DNA of 64,000 bases from DASSUW01 sp963759375. GTDB lineage: Bacteria > Actinomycetota > Thermoleophilia > Solirubrobacterales > Solirubrobacteraceae. The stretch spans positions 434,001-498,000 of the forward strand of contig CAVWYY010000008.1 in NCBI GenBank assembly GCA_963759375.1. Reading direction: 5' to 3'. The position numbers and the translations under genes were made by a program. Under the pieces are notes generated by a model. That model was not told the origin of the DNA. It searched no databases and was given only the letters and a program-made list of their open reading frames with translations. Shown here one piece after another: positions 1-8,217 of the stretch (position 1 is the stretch's first letter; every line of letters begins with the position of its first letter).

Positions 1-62
1 GGGCAAGTCCCCGCACTGGCCCGGCTTTACACCTCAACCACTGAAGGCAATTTTCCGGTGCG

Positions 63-677
63 TCAGGCGACCGTGAACGCGTCCGGCGCAGCGCCGTCGA
101 TGACAACGTTGACGGCGGCCAGGGGCGAGTTCTCCCACGCGCGTCTGGTCATGCCGAACACAACGACGTCGTGCAGCGTGTCGCCGTGCCGGTGCCAGTC
201 GCGCAGCACGCCCTCACGCCGGAATCCGGCGCTCTCCAGGGCGATCTGGCTGCGGCCGTTGCGGGTGTTCGCCCAGGCGGTCAGGCGGTCGAGGCCGAGG
301 CGGCCGAACGCGAGCGCGGCGATCAGCGCCTTCGACTCGCGGTTCGCACCGCTCCCCCAGTACTCACGCCCGAACCACGTCCCGACCGTGGCGTGCCGGT
401 TGCGCGCCGACAGCTCCGACAGGCCGGTGACGCCGATCGGCCCGTGCTCGGGATGGACGACGAGGAAGTCGAGCAGCTCGCCGGTCTCGCGCTTGGCCTC
501 GAGCCCGGCGATGTACGCCTCGGGCTGATCGAGCCGCTCGTACGGGCCCCACGAGAACCACTGCGTGACCGCCGGGTCGGACGCCAGCTCCAGCAGTCGC
601 GGGGCGTCGTCCGCCGTCGCGTACCGGAGCGTGAGGGTGGGGCCGCTGATGACCAGCAGGGGCGCGATGGTATACAC
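63..677 (-). CDS. GNAT-family N-acetyltransferase (RimJ/RimL-like)
   Basis: 204-residue protein with the layout of RimJ/RimL-type GNAT acetyltransferases, which move acetyl from acetyl-CoA to an amine. An N-terminal strand reads ISGPTLTLRYATADDAPRLLE. A central region reads GVTGLSELSARNRHATVGTWF. The acetyl-CoA-binding segment around residues 107-130 reads REYWGSGANRESKALIA, and the C-terminal part has ALESAGFRREGVLRDW, typical of the family. The start is GTG at 677; no ATG lies nearby. It is transcribed divergently from the phosphoesterase gene whose start is only 7 bp away, so the two must share promoter space. The substrate cannot be told. Confidence 0.88.
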   Translation of the reverse strand: MYTIAPLLVISGPTLTLRYATADDAPRLLELASDPAVTQWFSWGPYERLDQPEAYIAGLEAKRETGELLDFLVVHPEHGPIGVTGLSELSARNRHATVGTWFGREYWGSGANRESKALIAALAFGRLGLDRLTAWANTRNGRSQIALESAGFRREGVLRDWHRHGDTLHDVVVFGMTRRAWENSPLAAVNVVIDGAAPDAFTVA

Positions 678-684
678 GGGCCGG

Positions 685-1375
685 ATGCTCGCCTGCCTCT
701 ACGACGTCCACGGGAACCTGCCGGCGCTCGAGGCCGTGCTCGCGGACGCGGAGTCCCGCGGCGTGACCCGCTACGTGCTCGGCGGCGACTACGCGCTGTT
801 CGGCGGCTGGCCCGTCGAGACCGTCGAGCGCCTGCGCGGCCTCGACAACGCGCTGTGGATCCGCGGCAACGGCGAGCGCTGGACGCACAACGTGGCCGAG
901 GCGCCCGACAACCCGGTCGTCAACGGCGCGATCGCGTACGCGCGGTCCCGGCTCGGCGAGCCGCTGGTCGCCGCCATGCACGACATCGCGATGCTGGCCG
1001 AGGACCGCGAGGCGCTCATCTGCCACGGCTCGCCGGTCGAGCGACGTCCGCTCGTTCTTCCCGGAGGCCGCGGACGACGAAGCCGAGCTGCTCGCCGGCG
1101 TCCGCCACACGCGGCTCGTGTTCGGCCACACCCACCTGCCGTTCCGCCGCGTGTCCGCGGTCCGCGGCATCGAGCTGATCAACCCCGGCTCGGTGGGGAT
1201 GCCGTTCGACGGCGACACCCGCGCCGCGTACGCGTTCGTCGAGCCGCACGGCGCGGTCGAGCACATCCGGGTCGCCTACGACTTCGAGTCAGCCGCCGCG
1301 AAGGTCCGCGGCATCGGCGAGGAGTGGTGCGCGACGGTCGCCCGGCGCATCGAGGCCGCCCGGGTGGATGTGTAG
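685..1375 (+). pseudogene. Calcineurin-like metallophosphoesterase, single-base frameshift
   Basis: The ATG at 685 opens a phosphodiesterase/phosphatase of the YfcE/diadenosine-tetraphosphatase type: YDVHGNLPALEAVL (metal site DxH), LGGDYALFGGWP, GNGERW and CHGSP appear in one frame up to about 1038. The protein then continues one frame over with DVRSFFPEAADDEAELL, then VFGHTHLPF and INPGSVGMPFDG, stopping at 1375. Removing one base (for example G1039) restores about 229 residues, reading SPVSDVRSF across the joint. All metal-binding motifs survive in the joined product, so this is a recent mutation or a sequencing indel. Stop codon is 2 bp before the inverted-repeat element. Confidence 0.85.
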
Positions 1376-1474
1376 AACGTCAACTGCCTGCTGGGTAGGG
1401 AGGCGGGTGCGCCTGCGTGGGTTTCGTCGCAATCGTTGGCGGCCGCGCGGTCCGTGCGACGAAACCGTCCTCAG

Positions 1475-1531
1475 GCGTGGGTTTCGTCGCACGCATTGCT
1501 GCAAGGTCCGTCCGTGCGACGAAACCCACGC
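1475..1531. repeat. Perfect 19-bp stem hairpin inside copy 1
   Basis: GCGTGGGTTTCGTCGCACG (1475-1493) pairs with its exact reverse complement (1513-1531) across a 19-nt loop. This is the longest of the TTTCGTCGC hairpins. No T-tract follows on either strand, so it does not look like a classical intrinsic terminator. Confidence 0.9.
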
Positions 1532-1600
1532 GACCGAGGGAGCACTTCGTCGCAGCGATCGAGCTCGCGGCGATTCGTGCGACGTTCGTCCCCTATAGCC

Positions 1601-1651
1601 AGCATTTCGTCGCACACATCGCGTCCGCGGCGATTCGTGCGACGAAATGCT
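1601..1651. repeat. Perfect 15-bp stem hairpin inside copy 1
   Basis: AGCATTTCGTCGCAC (1601-1615) pairs with its exact complement at 1637-1651. The outer GAGGGAGCA at about 1535-1543 also matches the complement of 1649-1658, so the third and fourth hairpins can nest inside a larger palindrome or swap partners. Confidence 0.85.
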
Positions 1652-1737
1652 CCCTCGGCGGACGAGCGCGACGAAACGCACCCTCCACCTCCCTACCCAG
1701 CCGCAGTTGACGTTCGCCCGTAGGTAGGTTGCCCTCC

Positions 1738-3213
1738 ATGCCCACGCTCCAGGAGCTCGAGGCGGTCGCCCGCGGCGCCGCCCCCGCCCCGCTCGACGAC
1801 ACGGACCGCGAGCGCATCGCGGCCGGGCGCGCGGTGGTCGAGCAGGCGCTGAAGAGCGGCGAGGCGGTGTACGGCGTGACGACCGGCTTCGGGCAGCTCG
1901 AGAGCGTGCGGATCGCGCCCGAGGACGCGGCGCAGCTCCAGGTGAACCTGCTGCGCTCGCACGCCGTCGGCAGCGGCCCGCCGCTGCCGGAGGAGATCGT
2001 GCGCGGGATGCTGCTGCTGCTCGCGTCGTCGCTGCGCAAGGGCCATTCCGGCGTGCGCGCCGAGGTGGTCGAGCTCGTGCTGGGCCTGCTGGAGAAGCAC
2101 GTGACGCCGGTCGTGCCGAGCAAGGGCTCGGTCGGCTCGTCGGGCGACCTGGCACCGCTCGCGCACCTCGGGCTGGTGCTGATCGGCGAGGGGACGGCGA
2201 CGTACCAGGGCGCGACGATGAGCGGCGCCGAGGCGCTGCGGCACGCCGGCCTCGCGCCGGTCCAGCTCGGCCCCAAGGAGGGCCTGGCGATCATCAACGG
2301 CACGCACCTGATGGCCGCCGCCGGTGGGCTGGCCATCCGCGATGCCCAGCGGCTGCTCGACGCCGCGATCGTCGCGGTGGCGCTCAGCCTCGAGGCGTTC
2401 AAGGGCTCGACCGTGCCGTTCGACCCGCGGCTGCACGGCCTCCGCGCCCAGCCCGGCCCGGCGCAGGTGGCGCAGCGGCTCAAGGGGCTGCTCGACGGCA
2501 GCCCGGTCGTCGCCAGCCATGCCGACTGCGGCCGCGTGCAGGACCCGTACACGCTGCGCTGCGCGCCGCAGGTCCTCGGCGCGGTGTCCGACGCGCTCGA
2601 CTACGTGCAGCAGGCGATCGAGCGCGAGCTCGACGCGGTCACCGACAACCCGCTGGTGTTTCCCGACGACGACGAGATCCTGTCCGGCGGCAACTTCCAC
2701 GGCCAGCCGCTGTCGCTCCCGCTCGACCACCTGGGGCTGGCGGCGTGCGAGCTCGCCTCGTTCTCCGAGCGCCGCACGTACGCGCTCCTCTCCCCCAGCT
2801 ACGCCGGCCTGCCGCCGTTCCTGACGCCCAAGCCGGGCCTGAGCAGCGGCCTGATGATCGCCCAGTACGCGTCGGCCGCGCTGGTCAACGAGAACCAGGT
2901 GCTCGCGCATCCGGCCGGCGCGGGCTCGATCCCGACAAGCGCCGGGCAGGAGGACTTCAACTCGATGGGCGCGCTCGCCGCGCTCAAGGCACGGACCGCG
3001 CTGCAGAACGCCGCGCAGGTGGTCGCGACCGAGCTCGTGTGCGCCGTGCAGGGGCTCGAGTTCCACCGGCCGCTGCGCAGCACCGATGCGCTCGAGGCCG
3101 CGGCGGCGAAGGTGCGCGAGCGGGTGGCGCGCGTGGAGGAGGACCGGTCGCTGGCCGCCGAGCTGGCGGACCTGGCCGACGCCCTCAGAACCGGGGAGGT
3201 GGTGCTGGCATGA
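1738..3213 (+). CDS. hutH: Histidine ammonia-lyase
   Basis: Deaminates L-histidine to trans-urocanate, the first step of histidine breakdown; cytoplasmic. 491 residues, normal for HutH. Diagnostic segments are YGVTTGFGQL, LLRSHAVGSGPPL, GSVGSSGDLAPLAHLG, and DNPLVFPDDDEILSGGNFHGQ. The MIO prosthetic group normally forms from Ala-Ser-Gly; here residues 134-136 read Ser-Ser-Gly. The start is ATG 1738 rather than the in-frame TTG at 1729 because the upstream codons add nothing conserved. The stop overlaps the hutU start (ATGA). First gene of the hut operon, immediately downstream of the palindromic element, which therefore occupies its 5' region. Confidence 0.96.
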   Translation: MPTLQELEAVARGAAPAPLDDTDRERIAAGRAVVEQALKSGEAVYGVTTGFGQLESVRIAPEDAAQLQVNLLRSHAVGSGPPLPEEIVRGMLLLLASSLRKGHSGVRAEVVELVLGLLEKHVTPVVPSKGSVGSSGDLAPLAHLGLVLIGEGTATYQGATMSGAEALRHAGLAPVQLGPKEGLAIINGTHLMAAAGGLAIRDAQRLLDAAIVAVALSLEAFKGSTVPFDPRLHGLRAQPGPAQVAQRLKGLLDGSPVVASHADCGRVQDPYTLRCAPQVLGAVSDALDYVQQAIERELDAVTDNPLVFPDDDEILSGGNFHGQPLSLPLDHLGLAACELASFSERRTYALLSPSYAGLPPFLTPKPGLSSGLMIAQYASAALVNENQVLAHPAGAGSIPTSAGQEDFNSMGALAALKARTALQNAAQVVATELVCAVQGLEFHRPLRSTDALEAAAAKVRERVARVEEDRSLAAELADLADALRTGEVVLA

Positions 3214-4820
3214 GATGCAAGGGCTGGCGGCAGGAGGCCGCGCTGCGGATGCTGGAGAACAACCTGCATCCGGACGTCGCCGAGCGGCCGCAGGACCTCG
3301 TGGTCTACGGCGGGATCGGCAAGGCGGCGCGCAACCCGCAGGCGCTCGCGGCGATCAAGGCCGAGCTGCAGCGGCTGGAGGACCACGAGACGCTGCTCGT
3401 GCAGTCCGGCAAGCCGGTCGGCGTGTTCGAGACGCACACCGACGCGCCGCGGGTGCTGATCGCCAACTCCAACCTCGTCCCCCAGTGGGCGACGTGGCAG
3501 AAGTTCCGCGAGCTCGATGCGGCGGGGCTGATGATGTACGGCCAGATGACCGCCGGGTCCTGGATCTACATCGGGACCCAGGGGATCCTGCAGGGCACCT
3601 ACGAGACGTTCGCCGCCGTCGCCCGCAAGCGCTTCGGCGGCACCCTCAAGGGGCGGCTCGTCGTCACCGCCGGGCTCGGCGGGATGGGCGGCGCCCAGCC
3701 GCTCGCCGTGACGATGAACGAGGGCTGCGCGCTGTGCATCGAGGTCGACCTGCAGCGCATCGAGCGCCGGATCGAGACCGCGTACCTCGACGAGCGGGCG
3801 GGCTCGCTCGACGACGCGCTGGAGCGGCTCGACGCCGCCCGCGCCGAGGGCCGCGCGCTGTCGATCGGCCTGCTCGGCAACGCCGCCGAGGTGCTGCCGG
3901 AGCTCGTCCGGCGCGGCGCCGATATCGACGTCGTGACCGACCAGACGAGCGCGCACGACCCGCTCAACGGCTACGTCCCCGCCGGCATGACGATCGAGCG
4001 GGCCGAGGTGCTCCGCCGCAGCGACCCCGACGACTACATCCGCCGCGTCGGCGAGAGCGCGCTCGCCCACGTCGCCGCGATGCGCGACCTGCAGAAGGCG
4101 GGCGTCGAGGCGTTCGACTACGGCAACGCGCTCCGCGGGCTCGCCGAGGAGCACGGCGACGACGACGCGTTCGCCTACCCGGGCTTCGTCCCCGCCTACA
4201 TCCGGCCGCTGTTCTGCGAGGGCAAGGGCCCGTTCCGCTGGGTGGCGCTGTCCGGCGACCCGGCAGACATCGCCGTGACCGACGACGCGATCCTCGACCT
4301 GTTCGGCGACCAGGACCACATCCGCCGCTGGATCGAGCTCGCGCGCGAGCGCGTGAAGTTCCAGGGGCTGCCCGCCCGCATCTGCTGGCTCGGTTACGGC
4401 GAGCGGCACCTGGCCGGGCTGCGCTTCAACGAGCTCGTCGCGTCGGGCGCCGTGCAGGCGCCGATCGTGATCGGCCGCGACCACCTCGACGCCGGCTCGG
4501 TCGCCTCGCCCGAGCGCGAGACCGAGGCGATGCGCGACGGCACCGACGCGGTGGCCGACTGGCCGATCCTCAACGCACTCGTCAACACCGCCACCGGAGC
4601 GAGCTGGGTCTCGTTCCACCACGGCGGCGGCGTCGGGATGGGCAAGTCGCTGCACGCCGGCCAGGTGATCGTGGCCGACGGCACGCCCGAGGCCGGGGAG
4701 CGGATCCGTCGCACGCTGCTGGCCGATCCCGGCATGGGCGTCATCCGCCACGCCGACGCCGGCTACCCGGAGGCGCTCGACGCGGCCGATCGGCTCGGGG
4801 TGCGGATCCCGATGCGATGA
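3210..4820 (+). CDS. hutU: Urocanate hydratase
   Basis: Converts urocanate to 4-imidazolone-5-propionate using tightly bound NAD+. 536 residues, close to the family's usual 550. Family signatures include QDLVVYGGIGKAARN, GQMTAGSWIYIGTQGI, the nucleotide-binding TAGLGGMGGAQPLAV around residues 152-166, and RICWLGYGER near residue 392, where the family's active-site Cys lies. The C-terminal WVSFHHGGGVGMGKSLHAGQ is also diagnostic. Its ATG overlaps the hutH stop and its own stop overlaps the hutI start, both as ATGA, which implies translational coupling. Confidence 0.97.
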   Translation: MRCKGWRQEAALRMLENNLHPDVAERPQDLVVYGGIGKAARNPQALAAIKAELQRLEDHETLLVQSGKPVGVFETHTDAPRVLIANSNLVPQWATWQKFRELDAAGLMMYGQMTAGSWIYIGTQGILQGTYETFAAVARKRFGGTLKGRLVVTAGLGGMGGAQPLAVTMNEGCALCIEVDLQRIERRIETAYLDERAGSLDDALERLDAARAEGRALSIGLLGNAAEVLPELVRRGADIDVVTDQTSAHDPLNGYVPAGMTIERAEVLRRSDPDDYIRRVGESALAHVAAMRDLQKAGVEAFDYGNALRGLAEEHGDDDAFAYPGFVPAYIRPLFCEGKGPFRWVALSGDPADIAVTDDAILDLFGDQDHIRRWIELARERVKFQGLPARICWLGYGERHLAGLRFNELVASGAVQAPIVIGRDHLDAGSVASPERETEAMRDGTDAVADWPILNALVNTATGASWVSFHHGGGVGMGKSLHAGQVIVADGTPEAGERIRRTLLADPGMGVIRHADAGYPEALDAADRLGVRIPMR

Positions 4821-5986
4821 GGATCTCGGTGCGCGGCGCGGCGCAGGTGCTGCTGCCGCCCGAGGACGGCCTGCCGTACGTGCGGCGGGCCGGCGACATG
4901 CGGCTCGAGCCCGGCTCGGTCACGGTCGAGGACGGCGTGATCGTCGCGCTCGACGACGACCCCGGCGCCGACCTGGTGATCGACGCGGCCGGCGGCGCAG
5001 TGATCCCCGGCCTCGTCGACTGCCACACGCACCTGCCGTTCGCCGGCTGGCGGGCGGGCGAGTACGAGGAGAAGGTCACCGGTGTCCCGTACGAGGAGAT
5101 CAGCCGCCGCGGGGGCGGGATCAAGAGCTCGTCCTCGGCGCTGGCGGCGGCGACCGACGAGGAGGTGCTCGGCCAGGCCCGCGGGCTGCGGGCCGAGATG
5201 CTCGCCCACGGCACCACCAGCTTCGAGGCCAAGACCGGCTACGGGCTCTCGCGCGAGCAGGAGCTGCGCGCCGTACGGCTGGCCCGGGAGCTGGGCGCCG
5301 ACCGCGTGACCGGCCTGTTCGCCCACGCCGTCCCGCCGGGCACCACGGCGGCCGAGTGGATGGACGAGGTCGACAGCCTGGCCGCCGAGGCCGACGTCGA
5401 CGCGCTCGACATCTACGTCGAGTCCGTCGCGTTCTCCAACGACGACCTCGAGCGGCTCGGCGCGATCGCCCGCCGCGAGGGCGTGCCGCTGCGCGCCCAC
5501 GTCGAGCAGTTCAACGCCAACCGCTCGGTGCCGGTCGCGCTGGCCGCCGGCGCCCGCTCGGTCGACCACCTGGCGTGCCTGCACCCGGACGACCTGCAGC
5601 CGCTGGCGCAGGCGGAGTGCGGCGCCGTGCTGCTGCCCGGCGCGGAGTTCCTCGGCGCCGAGGAGACGGCGCCCGGCCGCGCGCTGGCCGACGCCGGCGC
5701 GATCTGCGTGCTGGCCACCGACTGCAATCCGGGCACGAGCCCCATCGCCTCGCTGCCGCTGGTGATCGGGTTGGCCGTGCGCCGCTACGGCTGGTCCGCC
5801 CGCGAGGCGCTCGCCGCCTGCACGCTCAACGCCGCCTGGGTGCTCGGCCTCGAGGGCCGCGGCTCGATCGAGGTCGGCAAGCGCGCCGACCTCGTAGTCC
5901 TCGACGCGCCGGTCGAGCACATCCCCTACCGCTTCGGCCACAACCCGGTGCGCAGCGTCATCGCCCGCGGGGTGTTCATCGGATGA
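4817..5986 (+). CDS. hutI: Imidazolonepropionase
   Basis: Metal-dependent amidohydrolase that opens the imidazolone ring to give N-formimino-L-glutamate. 389 residues, slightly short of the usual 400-410. GLVDCHTHLPFAGWR carries the HxH metal ligands (His70, His72). FEAKTGYGLSREQELRAVR, AHVEQFN, ARSVDHLACLH and ATDCNPGTSP follow in family order. The C-terminal strand GSIEVGKRADLVVLDAP is the usual composite-domain end. ATG 4817 overlaps the hutU stop; the TGA at 5984-5986 overlaps the next start. Confidence 0.96.
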   Translation: MRISVRGAAQVLLPPEDGLPYVRRAGDMRLEPGSVTVEDGVIVALDDDPGADLVIDAAGGAVIPGLVDCHTHLPFAGWRAGEYEEKVTGVPYEEISRRGGGIKSSSSALAAATDEEVLGQARGLRAEMLAHGTTSFEAKTGYGLSREQELRAVRLARELGADRVTGLFAHAVPPGTTAAEWMDEVDSLAAEADVDALDIYVESVAFSNDDLERLGAIARREGVPLRAHVEQFNANRSVPVALAAGARSVDHLACLHPDDLQPLAQAECGAVLLPGAEFLGAEETAPGRALADAGAICVLATDCNPGTSPIASLPLVIGLAVRRYGWSAREALAACTLNAAWVLGLEGRGSIEVGKRADLVVLDAPVEHIPYRFGHNPVRSVIARGVFIG

Positions 5987-7162
5987 TCACCGCCGAGCAC
6001 CTCGAGGAGCTGCTGTCCGACCTCGATCCCGATCGGGCTCGACGAGGACGACGGCACGACCCGGTTGGCGTGGACGCGCGAGGACGAGGAGGCCGCCGGC
6101 TGGTTCGCCCGCCGTGCCGGCGCGATCGGCCGGACGATGGAGCGCGACCCCGCCGGCAACCTGTGGGCGGTCCCGGACACGCCCGGCCCATGGTGGGCGG
6201 CGGGCTCGCACCTGGACAGCGTGCGCTCCGGCGGACGGTTCGACGGCGCGCTCGGCGTGGCCGCCGCGTTCGCCGTGGCCGAGCACGTGCCGATCGCCGT
6301 GATCTCGTTCGCCGACGAGGAGGGCGCGCGCTTCAACACGCCGACGTTCGGCTCGCGCGCGCTGGTCGGGCGGCTCGACGTCGACGACGCGATCGCCCGC
6401 GTCGACGAGCGCGGCATCACGCTCGGCGACGCGATGGCGGACTGGGGCGTCGACCCCGCCGGGCTCGCCGATGCTCCGCAGTGGCTCGAGAAGCTGCGTG
6501 GCTTCCTCGAGCTGCACGTGGACCAGACGCGGGACGTCGCCGCCTCGCGCGCGCCCGCGGGCGTGGTGACCCGGCTGGCCGCGCGGCTGCGGCTGCAGGT
6601 CGAGCTCGCCGGCCGGGCCGACCACGCGGGCACGACGCCGCGCGAGGAGCGCCATGACGCGCTGGCCGCCGCCGCCCGGCTGATCGTCCGCGGCGACGTC
6701 GAGGCGGCGCAGCGCCTCGGCATGGTGTTCACCGCCGCGCGGATCGAGGTCGAGCCCAACGCGCCGACCACGGTCCCGCGCGTCGCCCGCGTGTGGCTCG
6801 ACGCCCGGGCGCCGGAGGCCGAGACCGTCGAGTCGTGGCGTGACGCGATGACCGCCGAGGCCGAGCGCGTCGCCGAGGAGGCGGGCGTGGAGCTCGACCT
6901 GCGCACCGCCGCGTGGTCGCCCGGCACCGAGTTCCCCGATGACGTCCGGCAGGCGATCCTGCTCGGCCTGCGGCCGCCGAAGCCGCGAGTGGTCTGCTAC
7001 GCCGGGCACGACGCGGGCGTGATCGCATCGGTGCGGCCGGCGGGCATGATCCTCGTGCGCAACGAGACCGGCGTGAGCCACTCGCCGGAGGAGGAGGTTT
7101 CGCTCGAGGACGCCGCCGCGGGGGCGAACGCGCTGCTCAAGGCGATCGAGGAGCTCGCGTGA
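5983..7162 (+). pseudogene. M20-family amidohydrolase (allantoate amidohydrolase-like) of the hut operon, single-base frameshift
   Basis: ATG 5983 overlaps the hutI stop (ATGA) and opens MITAEHLEELLSDLD. Between about 6019 and 6032 the frame shifts by one base, after which IGLDEDDGTTRLAWTRED and the whole enzyme follow. The length of 1180 nt is one base over a whole number of codons. M20 zinc-peptidase motifs are intact: GSHLDSVRSGGRFDGALGV, SFADEEGARF, LELHVDQ, GRADHAGTTPREER and the C-terminal VSHSPEEEV. The second frame could still start at TTG 6065. No canonical HutG is present, so this enzyme probably hydrolyses N-formyl-L-glutamate, the product of HutF, to glutamate and formate. That function is inferred from position only. 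Confidence 0.8.
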
Positions 7163-8217
7163 GGCCGTACGAGATCCCGGCGATGGCCAACGTGCACTCG
7201 CACGCGTTCCAGATCGGGCTGCGCGGGCGCGGCGAGCGGTCCGAGCGCGCCGACGACGACTTCTGGAGCTGGCGCGAGGGCATGTACGAGCTCGCCGAGG
7301 GCCTCGATCCCGACTCGATGCGCGCGGTGGCCGAGCGCGTCTACGGCGAGATGAAGGCGGCCGGCTACGGCGCCGTCGGCGAGTTCCACTACGTGCACCA
7401 CCAGCCGGACGGCACGCCGTACGACGAGCCGAACGCGATGGCGATCGCCTGCGCCGAGGCGGCCGCCGCGGCCGGCCTCGAGATCGTCCTGCTCCCCGCC
7501 GCCTACCACCGTGGCGGCCACGCGCGGTTCCGCGACGAGACGGTCGACGCGTTCCTCGCGCGCGTGGACGAGTTGCGCTCGGCCGGGTACGCGGTCGGCG
7601 TCGCGGCCCACAGCGTCCGTGCGGTGCCGGAGGATTGGCTGCGTGAGATCGCCGCCTATGCCGAGACGCACGGCCTCGTCCGCCACGTCCACGCCCAGGA
7701 GCAGCCGCGCGAGCTCGAGGAGTGCTGGGCCGAGAACGGCTGCTCGCCGACCGAGCTCCTCGAGCGCACCGGCTTCCTCTCGGACCGGACGACGATCGTG
7801 CACGGCATCCACGTGTTCGACCGCGACGTGGCGCTGCTCGCCGACGCGAACGCGATCGTCGCCACCTGCCCGACCACCGAGGGCAACCTCGGCGACGGCC
7901 ACTTCCCCGCGCTGGTGTATCGCGACGCCGGTGTACGGATGGCGATCGGGAGCGACAGCAACGTGATCGTCGACCCGTTCGAGGAGGCACGCGAGATGGA
8001 GACCAGCGCCCGTCGCCAGCGCCGGACCCGGCACGCGCTGCTCGCCTCGGTGGAGGACCTGTGGGGCGCGCTGGCGCGCGACGGCCGCGCCAGCCTCGGG
8101 CTCGACGACCTCGGCACGGTGACGATCGACCTCGACCACCCGCGGCTGTCCGGCGTCGCCGACGGCGACGTCATGCGCGCGGTGGCGACCTGCGCTTCGG
8201 CGGACGTGGTCGCATGA
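7159..8217 (+). CDS. hutF: Formimidoylglutamate deiminase
   Basis: Deaminates N-formimino-L-glutamate to N-formyl-L-glutamate plus ammonia. Amidohydrolase-superfamily motifs: ANVHSHAFQIGLRG (HxH), GEFHYVHH, RHVHAQEQPRELEECW, HGIHVF, CPTTEGNLGDGHFP, and GSDSNVIVDPFEEAREM, all HutF-like. At 352 residues it is about 100 shorter than proteobacterial HutF: it starts almost at the HxH strand, so the N-terminal beta domain is missing or reduced. GTG 7159 overlaps the preceding stop (GTGA). Presence of HutF and absence of HutE/HutG means the five-step branch via formylglutamate. Confidence 0.92.
   Translation: MRPYEIPAMANVHSHAFQIGLRGRGERSERADDDFWSWREGMYELAEGLDPDSMRAVAERVYGEMKAAGYGAVGEFHYVHHQPDGTPYDEPNAMAIACAEAAAAAGLEIVLLPAAYHRGGHARFRDETVDAFLARVDELRSAGYAVGVAAHSVRAVPEDWLREIAAYAETHGLVRHVHAQEQPRELEECWAENGCSPTELLERTGFLSDRTTIVHGIHVFDRDVALLADANAIVATCPTTEGNLGDGHFPALVYRDAGVRMAIGSDSNVIVDPFEEAREMETSARRQRRTRHALLASVEDLWGALARDGRASLGLDDLGTVTIDLDHPRLSGVADGDVMRAVATCASADVVA

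Larger units (their letters stand above)
1378..1712. repeat. Palindrome-rich element with 28-bp terminal inverted repeats, copy 1
   Basis: Left end (1378-1406) and right end (1685-1712) are near-perfect inverted repeats built on GTCAACTGCGGCTGGGTAGG plus GAGGTGG; the left copy has one extra base. Between them lie at least eight copies of the core TTTCGTCGC or its complement, arranged as head-to-head hairpins. Arms are 11 bp at 1421-1465, 19 bp perfect at 1475-1531 and 15 bp perfect at 1601-1651, with a decayed hairpin around 1541-1590. The right end is identical over 26 bp to that of a second element at 62690-62871 whose interior is unrelated. There is no transposase and no obvious target duplication. 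It could be a non-autonomous mobile element, a structured RNA or a terminator/operator cluster. Confidence 0.85.

Noticed and set aside
1..62. Any feature in the first 62 bases
   Set aside because: Only the 3' flank of the GNAT gene; no hairpin or frame that I could support.
1421..1651. Possible CRISPR array
   Set aside because: Repeats are palindromic pairs with unequal spacing, alternating orientation and no uniform spacers or cas genes.
1368..1723. Overlapping small coding frames with repeated ATKPS/FRRTH-like peptides
   Set aside because: They are translations of the inverted repeats in several frames on both strands, with no ribosome sites or family match.
1707..1730. hutH promoter using TTGACG of the repeat end
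   Set aside because: A -35-like box is present, but no -10 lies at a suitable distance before the start codon.
1729..1737. TTG 1729 as the hutH start
   Set aside because: The extra three codons are not conserved and ATG 1738 is better placed.
2799..4751. Very long antisense open frames opposite hutH/hutU (and similarly opposite hutI, GH15, PBP)
   Set aside because: High GC removes stop codons from other frames; their translations are low-complexity Arg/Ala/Gly/Pro without domains.
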